From Natrialba asiatica DSM 12278 (GTDB lineage Archaea > Halobacteriota > Halobacteria > Halobacteriales > Natrialbaceae), in assembly GCF_000337555.1 (NCBI RefSeq), contig NZ_AOIO01000041.1, positions 62,001 through 126,000 on the forward strand: a DNA stretch of 64,000 bases. Reading direction: 5' to 3'. The notes beneath the pieces were generated by a model. That model was not told where the DNA came from. It saw nothing but the letters and a program-made list of their open reading frames with translations, and searched no databases. Position 1 is the stretch's first letter. Every line of letters starts with the position of its first letter. Positions 7,793 through 16,237 of the stretch are shown here, piece by piece. The translations under genes were made by a program, and so were the position numbers.

Positions 7793-8233
7793 TTACAGGT
7801 TTTCGAACGCGGTATCGACCAGTTCGCCAGTCTCCGCGACGATATCTTCCATCTCGTCGTCGTCCGGTGCTATTCCGACGAGCCGCGCGATCCGCATGAT
7901 CGAGACGTGGTAGACGCGCTGTCGACCGGATTCTTCCTCCCAGACGACAACGTTACACGGGAAGAGCGCGCCGAGTTCGCCGTCGCTGGCCTCGAGTGCC
8001 CGGTCGGCGACCGACGGATTACACGCGCCGAGGACGTAGTAGGGGTCGCGGTCGGCATCGACCTTCTCGTTGAGCAGTTCCGACGGCGAGAATTCGACGG
8101 GAATGCCGAACCCCGCGTCGGTGAACACCTCGCGGACGTGTTCGACGGCGTCTTCGTGGTCCATCTCGAGGGTCGTCTGTTTCGCACCGATGTCGTCCGG
8201 ATCGATTTGACTAGGGTCGATTGGCAGCGTCAT
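7793..8233 (-). CDS. DUF302 family protein (first copy)
   Basis: The 146-residue protein has the DUF302 core: the VREVFTDAGFGIPVEF helix-strand, YYVLGACNP and LFPCNVVVWE, which hold the conserved Cys residues. DUF302 proteins are small soluble proteins with a TBP-like or heme/thiol-binding fold and often accompany sulfur and copper genes. The biochemical role is not established. The ATG at 8233 is preceded by a promoter-region motif that recurs at 8886 and 9876. A second DUF302 protein is encoded at 14507-14890. Confidence 0.85.
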   Translation of the reverse strand: MTLPIDPSQIDPDDIGAKQTTLEMDHEDAVEHVREVFTDAGFGIPVEFSPSELLNEKVDADRDPYYVLGACNPSVADRALEASDGELGALFPCNVVVWEEESGRQRVYHVSIMRIARLVGIAPDDDEMEDIVAETGELVDTAFENL

Positions 8234-8236
8234 TCA

Positions 8237-8253
8237 TGTATAGTATTGGGACT
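8237..8253 (-). promoter_or_regulatory. TATAGTATTGGG motif, copy 1
   Basis: The plus-strand sequence contains TATAGTATTGGGACT, placed between 4 and 20 bases upstream of the DUF302 start. This position would cover the transcription start of a leaderless mRNA, as a repressor site would. Thirteen bases (GTATAGTATTGGG) are identical to copy 2 at 8886-8905. Confidence 0.45.
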
Positions 8254-8502
8254 ACCACAAAAATCAGTTCTGGATTCCACCATCGATCGCTCGGGACAAC
8301 CACCGATTCGTAGGAGTACACCATCGTGCGCTGCTCCAGCGAAAACCGGGCGGACGAATCGCGTGTAGGAGCCTCCTGCATCGTTCGACAAGCGAGTGGG
8401 CACGTAGCAGAGGGATATCGGGCGGGCGGTCAGTTTGAGACCGCAATCGCTGACTCGGAAAATCGACCGAACACATATTCCCTTCTGTCCTCAAATTCAC
8501 GT

Positions 8503-8769
8503 ATGAGTTCGGACGTTTCCAGTCAATCGCTGCTCGGGCTGGCAGGGCTCGCGAGCCTCTGTTGTATCGGACCGGGGACCGCCGCCATCGCCGGCGGGAC
8601 GTCAGTCGGAATGATCGCTGGAGTCGTACAGGGAGCGGTGATCTTCGCAGTGCTCGGCGTCATCGCGCTACTGATCCGAGTGCGCTCGAACTGTTCGTGT
8701 TCGGCCCGTGACGCGGACCGGGAAGCGCAGCGGTCCCCGAGTGTGGAGCGAAACGCTGACCTCGAGTAA
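8503..8769 (+). CDS. small cysteine-containing membrane protein
   Basis: The 88-residue protein has two hydrophobic helices. The first includes a vicinal cysteine pair (LASLCCIGPGTAAIAGG, about residues 13-28), and the region after the second helix has CSCSAR. The cysteine placement recalls small MerT/MerC-like thiol or metal membrane proteins, without enough similarity to assign one. The ATG at 8503 opens directly before the first helix. The in-frame extension upstream is not protein-like. Context suggests a thiol or metal transport role. Confidence 0.65.
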   Translation: MSSDVSSQSLLGLAGLASLCCIGPGTAAIAGGTSVGMIAGVVQGAVIFAVLGVIALLIRVRSNCSCSARDADREAQRSPSVERNADLE

Positions 8770-8885
8770 TCCATCGACGCAAGCGGTGGACGCTTCCACA
8801 CTGATCGTGACATTGGAGACCGTACCGAACTCGTCGAACAGAGACTCGTGACGAGAGATGCTATCGAAGCAATATCTGTATTAGT

Positions 8886-8905
8886 TTGTATAGTATTGGG
8901 TATAT
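8886..8905 (+). promoter_or_regulatory. TATAGTATTGGG motif, copy 2
   Basis: The sequence TTGTATAGTATTGGG is followed by TATAT and AC, so the element is flanked by GTATA and TATAC half-sites. It lies about 40-60 bases upstream of the reductase fragment at 8945 and shares 13 identical bases with copy 1. Confidence 0.45.
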
Positions 8906-8944
8906 ACAGAAATACCTTAGGCGCTACCGTCCTATTCCTCACGT

Positions 8945-9469
8945 ATGACTGAGACATTCGTCGTTATCGGCGGTGACGCCGCGGGAATGAGCGCCGCGAG
9001 CAAGGCGAAACGCGAGGATCCCGAGCGGGAGGTGATCGTCTTCGAGAAAGGGGAGTGGGTCTCCTACGCCGCCTGCGGGATGCCCTACTACGTGAAGGGC
9101 GCGGTGGACGACCTGGACGACCTCGTTACCGTGACGCCCGAGGAGTTCCGGGAGGGACGGGATGTCGACCTGCGAACGAGCGCAGAGGTCGTCGGTATCG
9201 ATCTCGACGCGCAGACGGTGACGGTCGAGACCTGCGACGAGACGGACGAACAGCCCTACGACGACCTCCTCGTCGCGACCGGCGGCGGCGACGCGAAGAC
9301 ACTTCGAAACGCCGGCGTTCCGACGGTAGAGTTCGCGCTCGCGACGGATACCGTCCACGCGGTCGACGAGTACACGACCGTCGACGCGCTCATCGGGAAC
9401 GCGATGGTGTACGCGCGCCTGCCCGAAGTATGGGCGTCTGCAGTCGACAGGATGGATCCATCCGGATAG
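8945..9469 (+). pseudogene. pyridine nucleotide-disulfide reductase (CoA-disulfide-reductase-like), truncated
   Basis: The first 120-odd residues are a clear FAD-binding N-terminus. VVIGGDAAGMSAASKAKR is the dinucleotide fold, followed by the redox-active cysteine region SYAACGMPYYV (Cys about 43) and LLVATGGG. Typical CoA-disulfide, persulfide or NADH-oxidase-type enzymes of this class are about 450-560 residues, but this frame stops at 174. The last 45 residues do not match the family, and the NAD domain and dimerisation domain are absent. It is most likely a remnant left by deletion. The intact enzyme would fit the persulfide theme of the cluster. Confidence 0.72.
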
Positions 9470-9518
9470 CACTCCGACGCTCGAGCGCTCCGCTGTGCAG
9501 GGTATCCGGAACCGATCA

Positions 9519-9872
9519 CTATCCGATCGTCAGCACTCGATCGGCAGTCGTCACGACCTCAAGGAGATCGTTCATCGTCGAGATTGGGCAGACCTCGCTC
9601 CCATCGCTGTTTCGGATGTCCAGACAGGTACCACAGGCCAGCAACTCCCCGCCGGCCTCGTCAAACTCCTCCATTCGATTCCGTACGTCGAACTGATCGT
9701 CCGTGATCTCCTCGGCTTCGACACCGTCGCCGAGCAGGAACACTGACACGTCGTTTCCGTTCTCTAGTGCGGTGATTCCAAGACGAAAGGCGTTCCACGC
9801 GCGTTCGGGGTCGCTGGTTTCGAGTACGATTCCCAATTGTTCCCCAGTGTCGTCGCCTCCTGGTTCAGACAT
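9519..9872 (-). CDS. DsrE-family sulfur-relay protein
   Basis: The 117-residue protein has the DsrE/TusD-like fold pattern: LGIVLETSDPERAWNAF at the first strand-helix, NDVSVFLLGDGVE, and the conserved cysteine loop GELLACGTCLDIR (Cys about 80 and 83), with a third Cys later. DsrE-family cysteines carry persulfide sulfur between proteins. It sits between the reductase remnant and the class V PLP enzyme. A consensus-like TATA region and a TATTGGGACTATAG motif lie directly upstream of the ATG, which suggests co-regulation with the DUF302 gene. Confidence 0.85.
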   Translation of the reverse strand: MSEPGGDDTGEQLGIVLETSDPERAWNAFRLGITALENGNDVSVFLLGDGVEAEEITDDQFDVRNRMEEFDEAGGELLACGTCLDIRNSDGSEVCPISTMNDLLEVVTTADRVLTIG

Positions 9873-9875
9873 GTA

Positions 9876-9905
9876 TTGTACTATAGTCCCAATATAATAT
9901 AATAC
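9876..9905 (-). promoter_or_regulatory. promoter and TATTGGGACT motif of the dsrE-like gene
   Basis: On the minus strand a TATTATATTATA box lies about 30 bases upstream of the ATG, followed by TTGGGACTATAGTACAATA up to the start codon. The TATTGGGACT core is shared with the promoter at 8237-8253. The transcript is probably leaderless. Confidence 0.5.
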
Positions 9906-10127
9906 TGTCGCCTCCGATCAGGTGTGCAATAACGTTCAGTGGTCACGATAGTTGTTGCCGAATCGCCAGGAACGGTTCTCCGGATGAACGAAGTGTTCGA
10001 GATGGGGCTGGGGACCGGTTTCTTGCAACCCCCGTTACTCGTCGGTGAATTGCTCGTTCACGGTGACTACTCCCAGTATTTCATAGTGAACCCAAGAATA
10101 TTATCTACTGCGTTCGTAAGATACCGT

Positions 10128-11285
10128 ATGCAATCGAGTCCGACGATGACGCCGACCGAGTTCAGGGCGGATATCCCTGCCTTACAGGAGGGAACCTATC
10201 TCAACTTCGGCGCTCACGGTCCAAGTCCGAAATATGTCGTCGATGCCGCCGACGAGTTCGTCCGCGAGCACGAGTACGAGTCACCGGTTGGCGACCACCC
10301 CTACGAGACGGCGTTCCGAGCGTTTGACCGGACTCGAGAGCGGGTCGGGTCGTTTGTCGGCGCCAACCCGGACGAGATCGCGCTCACCGAGAGTACGACG
10401 GCTGGGATCAACGCCGTCGCCAACGCGATCGACTGGCAGCCCGGCGACGTCGTCGTGCGGACGGACCTCGAGCATCCCGCCGGAATCCTCCCGTGGCAAC
10501 GCCTCGAGCGGGAAGGCGTCGAGGTTCGAATCGTCGAGACCGAGGACGGCCGCATCGATCTCGAGCGTTTCGCCGAGGCCGTCACGGATGCCAGAGTCGC
10601 CTGCTTCAGCGCGGTCACGTGGACCCACGGGACGCAGCTTCCGGTAGGGAAACTGGTTGATATCGCCCACGACGCTGGTGCGCTTGCGCTCGTCGACGCC
10701 GTACAGGTCCCCGGACAACTACCAATGAACGTCGCGGAGTGGGGTGCTGATGCGGTCGCTGCTGCCGGCCATAAGTGGCTGCTCGGGCTGTGGGGCGGCG
10801 GCTTCCTCTACGTCGACCGTGACGTCGCTGAGGGTTTCGAGCCGCGAACGGTCGGCTATCGAAGCGTCGAGACGCCATCCGACGATCCCTACAAGTACGC
10901 AGCCGGCGCACGTCGGTTCGAAGTTGGGTCAGCGAACCCGGCACCCCACGTCGCGCTCCGGGAAGCAATCAACGTGATCGATGAAGTCGGGATCGACCAG
11001 ATCGAAGACCGCGTCCGCCGTCTCGCCGGTCGACTAGTAGACGGTGTCCCCGTTGACCGTCTTCTCAGCCCCTCAGTGCCGGAGTCGGGGCTCGTGACCA
11101 TCGATGTTGACGATCCGGCGACGACGGTCGAACGGCTGGCTGCCGACGGGATCGTCGTTCGAGCACTGCCATCTCCGACCGCCGTTCGAGCGTCCGTCCA
11201 CGCAGTCAATACTGCAAACGACATCGATCGACTGCTCGACGGACTGGAGCAAGAGTGGGAATCGCGGGAGCACAATGCAGGGTAA
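10128..11285 (+). CDS. class V aminotransferase / cysteine-desulfurase-like PLP enzyme
   Basis: The 385-residue protein has the fold-type I layout of class V enzymes: TYLNFGAHGPSP at the N-terminus, substrate loop TESTTAGINAVANAI, the PLP-stabilising aspartate in LALVDAVQ (Asp190) and the Schiff-base lysine in AAGHKWLLG (Lys216). It lacks an obvious mobile catalytic-cysteine loop near the C-terminus, so it may be an isopenicillin-epimerase-like or CsdA-like relative rather than a true desulfurase. The neighbouring DsrE, SoxB-like and rhodanese genes favour a role with cysteine or sulfur compounds. The ATG at 10128 is chosen over an upstream frame lacking homology. The next gene follows after 42 bases. 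Confidence 0.83.
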   Translation: MQSSPTMTPTEFRADIPALQEGTYLNFGAHGPSPKYVVDAADEFVREHEYESPVGDHPYETAFRAFDRTRERVGSFVGANPDEIALTESTTAGINAVANAIDWQPGDVVVRTDLEHPAGILPWQRLEREGVEVRIVETEDGRIDLERFAEAVTDARVACFSAVTWTHGTQLPVGKLVDIAHDAGALALVDAVQVPGQLPMNVAEWGADAVAAAGHKWLLGLWGGGFLYVDRDVAEGFEPRTVGYRSVETPSDDPYKYAAGARRFEVGSANPAPHVALREAINVIDEVGIDQIEDRVRRLAGRLVDGVPVDRLLSPSVPESGLVTIDVDDPATTVERLAADGIVVRALPSPTAVRASVHAVNTANDIDRLLDGLEQEWESREHNAG

Positions 11286-11327
11286 CGGCTTGAGTACATG
11301 CTCTCGTAGGAGGTGAAAGAGCATCGC

Positions 11328-13121
11328 ATGGATCTCGACACGGAATACATGAAGGAGTGGAAACGGCTCGACGGATCGGACGCGGCTGACCGCGATCAGG
11401 GACAAGTACCGGACGTAGTCTGTCTCCACGTCAGCGACCTGCACGGCCAGCTCGTTCCCGAATATCACGTCTACTACGATAATCCCGAATCGAGCCCCGA
11501 TTTCGACTTCGGTGGCAACGACCGGATCCTCCGGCGCGGCGGCGGGATCCCGCTGTTAGCCGGCAAACTCAAAGAGATCCGCTCGGCTACCGATGAGACG
11601 CTTACGCTGATGAGCGGCGACACGTTCCATGGCACCGCGGTGACGACGTACACGAAGGGCAGGGCGATGCTAGAACCGATAACCGAGCACGTCGATCCGG
11701 ACGTGTACGTTCCGGGGAACTGGGACTTCGGGAACGAGGCCGCCGAGGACGGGAACCTGCGGGACCTGATGGACGAACTCGAGGCGCAGGTGTTGGCGAA
11801 CAACCTCTACGGGCCAGATGCGGACGGGTTGCTGTTCGAACCCTACACGATTGAACGCGCGAACGGCGTCGACATCGGAATCGTCGGGATGACGAACGTC
11901 TACGTCGACCGTATGGCGCCGGCGTTCCATGAGGGAAAGTATCGGTTCGGAAAACACCCAGCGTTGCTCGAGGAAGCCGCAGACTCCGTGCGCAACGAGG
12001 GTGCCGATGTCGTCCTCGCGGTCACCGAGATCGGACTGCCGTGGGCCGTCCAAGCGGCGAAGGACATCGAGAGTATCGATGTTCTGTTCAGTGCGCATAC
12101 TCACGAGTACACTCACGATCCGATCCTGATCGAGAAGACGGAGACGCTCGTCGTCGAATCAGGAACGGGCGACGGACTTGGACGCGTGGACCTCCACATC
12201 GATGACGACGGCGTCGCATTTCGCCACATCCTCTATTGTCTCGCCGAAGACCACGACTACACATCCGACCCGGCACCGGTGGCCGAACGGACGGTTGCGG
12301 ATATTCGATCGCCGTTCTTCGACGACGAAACTTCCTACGAGCGAGGAGACGGAACCCTCGAGCGGCCGCTGGACACAGTCGTCGGGAGGACGGAGGCGTC
12401 GCTCGATCGACAATCGTTCCTCGAGAGCGACTGGAACGCGCTGTTCGCCGACGCACTACGAACGTACTTCGGCACCGAATTAGCGGTCACCCACGGCTTC
12501 CGTTACGGTCCGGCAGTTCCCGCCGGCGAGATAACGCTCGAGCACCTATATCAAGCGTTTCCGATGACCGCACCGGTGGCCCGTGGCGAAGCGTACGGTC
12601 AGCAGCTGCTGAACCACATGGAAGCGTTCCTTACTGACAACTTCACACCGTACGTTTACGAGCAAGAGGACGGTCGTGTCCGGAACTACTCTTCGAACGT
12701 GGAGGTGATCATCGATCCGACCGCGAAACGCGAACGCAGACTCGTCGATCTCGTCGTCGACGGGGAACCGGTCGATCCCGAAGCGCGCTACTCGATCGCG
12801 ACGTTTACCCGTCCCGGTGATCCCGAACGTGATCTCGGAAACTGCGGCTTCCCGTTCCAAGACATCGACATTGAAGACGGCGTCGTTCCGGTCGACGTCG
12901 TCGTCGACTACCTCGAGGACTACTCGCCGATCGATTACGAGGAGACGACGCTCGTCCAGACGCCCGACAACGGCGGATGGGTCCAGAATACGCCCGCTGA
13001 CGGACCGTACCCGTACGTCCAACCGGGGGTTGATTACGCGGGCGGAGATGAGTACTGCGAGACGCGGTTAATCCCAACCGGGACCCGCTTCCCCGAGAGC
13101 GGGCGAAATCCGTACCGGTAG
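11328..13121 (+). CDS. SoxB-like metallophosphatase / 5'-nucleotidase family
   Basis: The 597-residue protein has an N-terminal dinuclear metallophosphoesterase domain: HVSDLHG (metal ligands Asp37 and His39), MSGDTFHG (residues 95-102), PGNWDFGNEA (129-138) and SAHTHEYTH near 250. A C-terminal nucleotidase-type domain follows (LFADALRTYF, VTHGFRYGP, FPMTAPVARGEA). The usual GNHD/E motif reads GNWD here, and loss of that His to Trp is a hallmark of SoxB thiosulfohydrolases. No signal peptide is seen, whereas bacterial SoxB is periplasmic. The ATG at 11328 is served by a GGAGGTG Shine-Dalgarno. The substrate could be a protein-bound sulfonate or sulfane-sulfur species. Confidence 0.8.
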   Translation: MDLDTEYMKEWKRLDGSDAADRDQGQVPDVVCLHVSDLHGQLVPEYHVYYDNPESSPDFDFGGNDRILRRGGGIPLLAGKLKEIRSATDETLTLMSGDTFHGTAVTTYTKGRAMLEPITEHVDPDVYVPGNWDFGNEAAEDGNLRDLMDELEAQVLANNLYGPDADGLLFEPYTIERANGVDIGIVGMTNVYVDRMAPAFHEGKYRFGKHPALLEEAADSVRNEGADVVLAVTEIGLPWAVQAAKDIESIDVLFSAHTHEYTHDPILIEKTETLVVESGTGDGLGRVDLHIDDDGVAFRHILYCLAEDHDYTSDPAPVAERTVADIRSPFFDDETSYERGDGTLERPLDTVVGRTEASLDRQSFLESDWNALFADALRTYFGTELAVTHGFRYGPAVPAGEITLEHLYQAFPMTAPVARGEAYGQQLLNHMEAFLTDNFTPYVYEQEDGRVRNYSSNVEVIIDPTAKRERRLVDLVVDGEPVDPEARYSIATFTRPGDPERDLGNCGFPFQDIDIEDGVVPVDVVVDYLEDYSPIDYEETTLVQTPDNGGWVQNTPADGPYPYVQPGVDYAGGDEYCETRLIPTGTRFPESGRNPYR

Positions 13122-13191
13122 CCGAGGATGCCTATGCAGGGATGAGAACTATCGGCGGCCTCGCACCAGATAGTATTGTAAGGTGATTCCA

Positions 13192-14340
13192 ATGGTGAAC
13201 CAAATTTCCCCTGAACGGCTCGCGGATATGATTGACTCAAACGAGTCGTTCACGCTCGTCGATACGCGCCCTGAAGATAGTTACGAGGGCTGGCGTATTC
13301 ACGGCGCCGAGAACATCCCGTTCGGTCCAGACAACGAGATCGGGGACGAAGAACTCGAGCGCGTTGAGGAGGCCAAAGACGGAGAGACAGTAGTCGCGAT
13401 CTGTGGAAAGGGGCTTACGTCGACGCCGTTCAGCTTCGAACTCGAGCAACACGGCTACGACGACGTGTCCGTCGTGAAGGGCGGTATGGAGGATTGGAGC
13501 AAAGTCTACGAGGTCGTTCCCGTCGAGACCGAAAACGACGACCTCGTCGTCCTGCAGCTACAGCGACGGGCGAAGGGCTGTCTCGGCTATATCGTCGGCT
13601 CGAGGGACGCCGAGTCGGCGGTCGTCGTCGATGCGACCCGTCAGACGGACCAGTTCAAAATCGTCGCCGAGGAGGCCGGGCTCACGATCGAGCGCGTCCT
13701 CGATACCCACGTTCACGCCGACCACATCTCGGGTGGACCGAAGCTCGCGGACGAACTCGACGTACCGTACCACCTCGGCGAACACGCGAGCGAGCGGGGC
13801 GTCGAGTACGACTACGAACCCCTCGCCGACGGCGAGACGATCGAACTCGGCGAGATCGAGATCGAAGCGCTGCACACGCCGGGGCACACGTCCGAGATGG
13901 TCAACTACCTGGTCGACGGCGAGGCGTTGCTGACCGGCGACACGCTGTTCGTCGAGTCCGTCGGCCGGACAGAGCTTCAATTCGGTGACGAGGATGCGGC
14001 ACGCGGCGCCGAACTGCTATACGAATCGATTCACGACACCATCCTCGAGTTACCGGAGGAGACGCGGATCCTTCCGGGCCACGTGTCGGTCACGGAGGAC
14101 AACCGATACGAGGTCGGCTCGCCCGGCGAACTGATCGTCGCTCGACTGGGTGACCTCCGCGACGACCTCGACCTGCTGGGACTGGACGAGGACGAGTTCG
14201 TGGACCGATTGGTCGACAACGCGCCCGACAAGCCGCCGAACTACGAGCGCGTGATCGAGATCAACACGGGTTCGGAGCCACCCGAGGACGAGTCCGAGGC
14301 GACGGAACTCGAGTTAGGGCCAAATAACTGCGCGGCCTAG
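13192..14340 (+). CDS. rhodanese-persulfide dioxygenase-like fusion (metallo-beta-lactamase fold)
   Basis: The 382-residue protein joins two domains. Residues 1-105 form a rhodanese domain with the active-site cysteine in AICGKGLTST (Cys71). Residues about 120-350 form a metallo-beta-lactamase fold with THVHADH (His173, His175, Asp177, His178), HTPGHTSEM and TGDTLFVESVGRTEL, the pattern of ETHE1-type persulfide dioxygenases. Such fusions oxidise glutathione or other low-molecular-weight persulfides and exchange sulfane sulfur with thiosulfate. Here the thiol partner might be gamma-glutamylcysteine or CoA. Three in-frame starts are close together. The ATG at 13192 has an AAGGTG sequence at good spacing. 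Confidence 0.87.
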   Translation: MVNQISPERLADMIDSNESFTLVDTRPEDSYEGWRIHGAENIPFGPDNEIGDEELERVEEAKDGETVVAICGKGLTSTPFSFELEQHGYDDVSVVKGGMEDWSKVYEVVPVETENDDLVVLQLQRRAKGCLGYIVGSRDAESAVVVDATRQTDQFKIVAEEAGLTIERVLDTHVHADHISGGPKLADELDVPYHLGEHASERGVEYDYEPLADGETIELGEIEIEALHTPGHTSEMVNYLVDGEALLTGDTLFVESVGRTELQFGDEDAARGAELLYESIHDTILELPEETRILPGHVSVTEDNRYEVGSPGELIVARLGDLRDDLDLLGLDEDEFVDRLVDNAPDKPPNYERVIEINTGSEPPEDESEATELELGPNNCAA

Positions 14341-14506
14341 TTCGCGCAGTCAGACTCGAATCGGTTCTGTACGGTCGATCATCGGTTCCGTGGCACGTCT
14401 TCTACATTGGAATCCTTCCAGTCACCTCCTGCCCTGTTCTCTTTGCGAAATTCGCCCTTCGCTTGGGACGACAGGAGCGATCATGAATGGCTGCACCGGA
14501 CCCGAA
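14341..14506. other. convergent intergenic region
   Basis: No gene or strong dyad was recognised in these 166 bases between the rhodanese/dioxygenase fusion and the second DUF302 gene, whose ends converge here. Confidence 0.5.
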
Positions 14507-14890
14507 CTATAACGACTCGAGAACACGTTCGAAGCGTTCGTAAGCATCGTCACCGATCGGGTCGAGTTCGTCGTCGTCAGCGACACCGATCAGACGCTGC
14601 GGGTCGACCGCGCTAACGACGACGCCGTCGTCATCGTCGTAGACGACGACGTTGCACGGGAGCAATGTCCCGAGTTCGAGATCGTGCTCGAGTCCCTGGT
14701 GGGCCAACTGCGGATTGCACGCACCCAGAATTCTATACTGTCGGAAGTCCTCGTCGAGTTTCTTTTTCAGCGTTTCCCGGACGTCGATATCGCAGAGCAC
14801 GCCGAACCCCTCGTCCTCAAGGGCGTCGATCGTTTTCTCGACGATGTCGTCGAAGTCGCCGTCGACTTGCGTGCGAATCGTGTAGGACAT
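14507..14890 (-). CDS. DUF302 family protein (second copy)
   Basis: The 127-residue protein has the same core as the first DUF302 copy: EDEGFGVLCDIDVRETL, RILGACNPQLAHQGL and TLLPCNVVVYD with the conserved cysteines. It starts at the ATG at 14890. The frame continues upstream but without homology. Two DUF302 paralogues within 7 kb, flanking DsrE, SoxB-like and persulfide dioxygenase genes, support a role in sulfane-sulfur handling, which is an inference from context. Confidence 0.85.
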   Translation of the reverse strand: MSYTIRTQVDGDFDDIVEKTIDALEDEGFGVLCDIDVRETLKKKLDEDFRQYRILGACNPQLAHQGLEHDLELGTLLPCNVVVYDDDDGVVVSAVDPQRLIGVADDDELDPIGDDAYERFERVLESL

Positions 14891-14999
14891 ACTGTACGAT
14901 CGACTTCGAGAATGATTGTAGTTGGGGTAGCAACGGCAAGCCCACGGCGCGTGCTCGGGTCGGGGAAGACTGTAGTCAGTCCACGATGAAGGGTTTACT

Positions 15000-15662
15000 A
15001 TGGTTTCGCGTCGTACCGTACGAGCGATCGCCGCTCTACTCGGACTCACGGTGCTCGCCGGACTCGGATACGCCCTCCGGTGGCGATCGAACCCGTCACC
15101 GTGCCCGTACGCCCAGCGCCACGCGATCAACTTCCCGCGTCCGGTCATTACTCGCTCCCGGCTGCGCGACGTACTCAAGCCCCAGCCCAGTGAACGTCTT
15201 CTCGAGGTCGGACCGGGAACCGGCTACTATACCGGGATGGTCGCACGGGCAATCGAACCGTCGGGGACACTGCACGCCGTGGACGTCCAATCGGAGATGG
15301 TCGAACACGTCCGAACGCGAATGCGACAGGAAGGGAACCCGAACGTCGAACCGATCCGCGGCGACGCACGATCGCTTCCGTATCCGGACGACACGTTCGA
15401 CGCTGCGTATCTGGTCTTAGTCCTCGGGGAAATTCCTGACCAAGAGCGAGCCCTCGACGAACTCGAGCGGGTTTTGAAACCCGACGGTCGACTCGTCATC
15501 GGTGAGTCTCTCCCCGACCCGCACTTCGTCGGATTCGAAGGGCTGCGACGCCGTGTCGAACAGCGGGGACTGACGTTCGACGCGCGCGTCGGAACGCGAG
15601 TTGGGTATTTCACCCGCTTTGACGCGGGTATTTCAGATCGGTCGGCCGACTCTGTCGAATGA
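15000..15662 (+). CDS. membrane-anchored class I methyltransferase
   Basis: The 220-residue protein begins with a single membrane-anchor helix (about residues 5-25), then shows SAM motif I LLEVGPGTGYYTG (about 66-78), LHAVDVQSEMVEH, and the motif around DARSLPYPDDTFDAAYLV. It resembles the Ubie/COQ5-like Methyltransf_11 group. It is not a paralogue of the cytoplasmic methyltransferase at 7230 beyond the shared fold. The substrate is unknown. A membrane anchor suggests a lipid, quinone or membrane-linked thiol substrate. Confidence 0.8.
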   Translation: MVSRRTVRAIAALLGLTVLAGLGYALRWRSNPSPCPYAQRHAINFPRPVITRSRLRDVLKPQPSERLLEVGPGTGYYTGMVARAIEPSGTLHAVDVQSEMVEHVRTRMRQEGNPNVEPIRGDARSLPYPDDTFDAAYLVLVLGEIPDQERALDELERVLKPDGRLVIGESLPDPHFVGFEGLRRRVEQRGLTFDARVGTRVGYFTRFDAGISDRSADSVE

Positions 15663-15849
15663 GCGGTTGTTAGGTTACTGTGCAAAACCGATCGGGACGG
15701 TTCGACCGACGAAAGCGTTGTCACGTCTCCTCAATCATCCTCACCGAACCTCTACTTAGCGCGGTCCACGGATCGGTTCGTTCGTCGTAGTGTGGAGAAT
15801 GAAGACAGCCTTTACTATGGCCCCTATATTGTGCAATTCTCACAAAACC

Positions 15850-15855
15850 TTTAAA
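15850..15855 (+). promoter_or_regulatory. TATA box of the thioredoxin operon
   Basis: TTTAAA lies about 28 bases upstream of the ATG at 15881, the spacing expected for a leaderless haloarchaeal transcript beginning at or just before the start codon. Confidence 0.5.
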
Positions 15856-15880
15856 TGCTATCAGTCCATACGTAGTGGTG

Positions 15881-16237
15881 ATGGCAACTGATGCACGCGG
15901 TGCCTCCGGAGAATCGCTCGACGAACCGATCTACATCGACGGGAGAAGCCACCTCGAGGACGTCACGACGGCGCACGACGTCGTTCTCGTGGACTTCTAC
16001 GCCGACTGGTGTGGCCCCTGTCAGATGCTCAATCCCGTCCTCGAGCAGCTCGCGGACACGACCGAGGCCGTGATCGCCAAGGTCGATGTCGACGAACACC
16101 AGCAACTCGCGGGCTCGTTCGGCGTTCGGGGTGTGCCAACGCTAGCCCTCTTCGCTGACGGCGAGCAGGTCGAACAGCAGTCCGGCGCGCTGCCGGAAGA
16201 CCGACTCCGTAGCCTGATCGGGAGATACACCGAATGA
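15881..16237 (+). CDS. trxA: thioredoxin
   Basis: The 118-residue protein has the canonical thioredoxin active site WCGPC at residues 43-47, the preceding strand VVLVDFYADW, and the cis-Pro loop RGVPTLALF. It is cytoplasmic, with no signal peptide. Two GTG codons precede the ATG at 15881 in frame. The ATG fits the TATA spacing. The stop overlaps the start of the thioredoxin reductase gene (ATGA), so the two are produced together. This pair is the obvious electron source for the CcdA, TlpA-like and DsbA-like proteins nearby. Confidence 0.92.
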   Translation: MATDARGASGESLDEPIYIDGRSHLEDVTTAHDVVLVDFYADWCGPCQMLNPVLEQLADTTEAVIAKVDVDEHQQLAGSFGVRGVPTLALFADGEQVEQQSGALPEDRLRSLIGRYTE

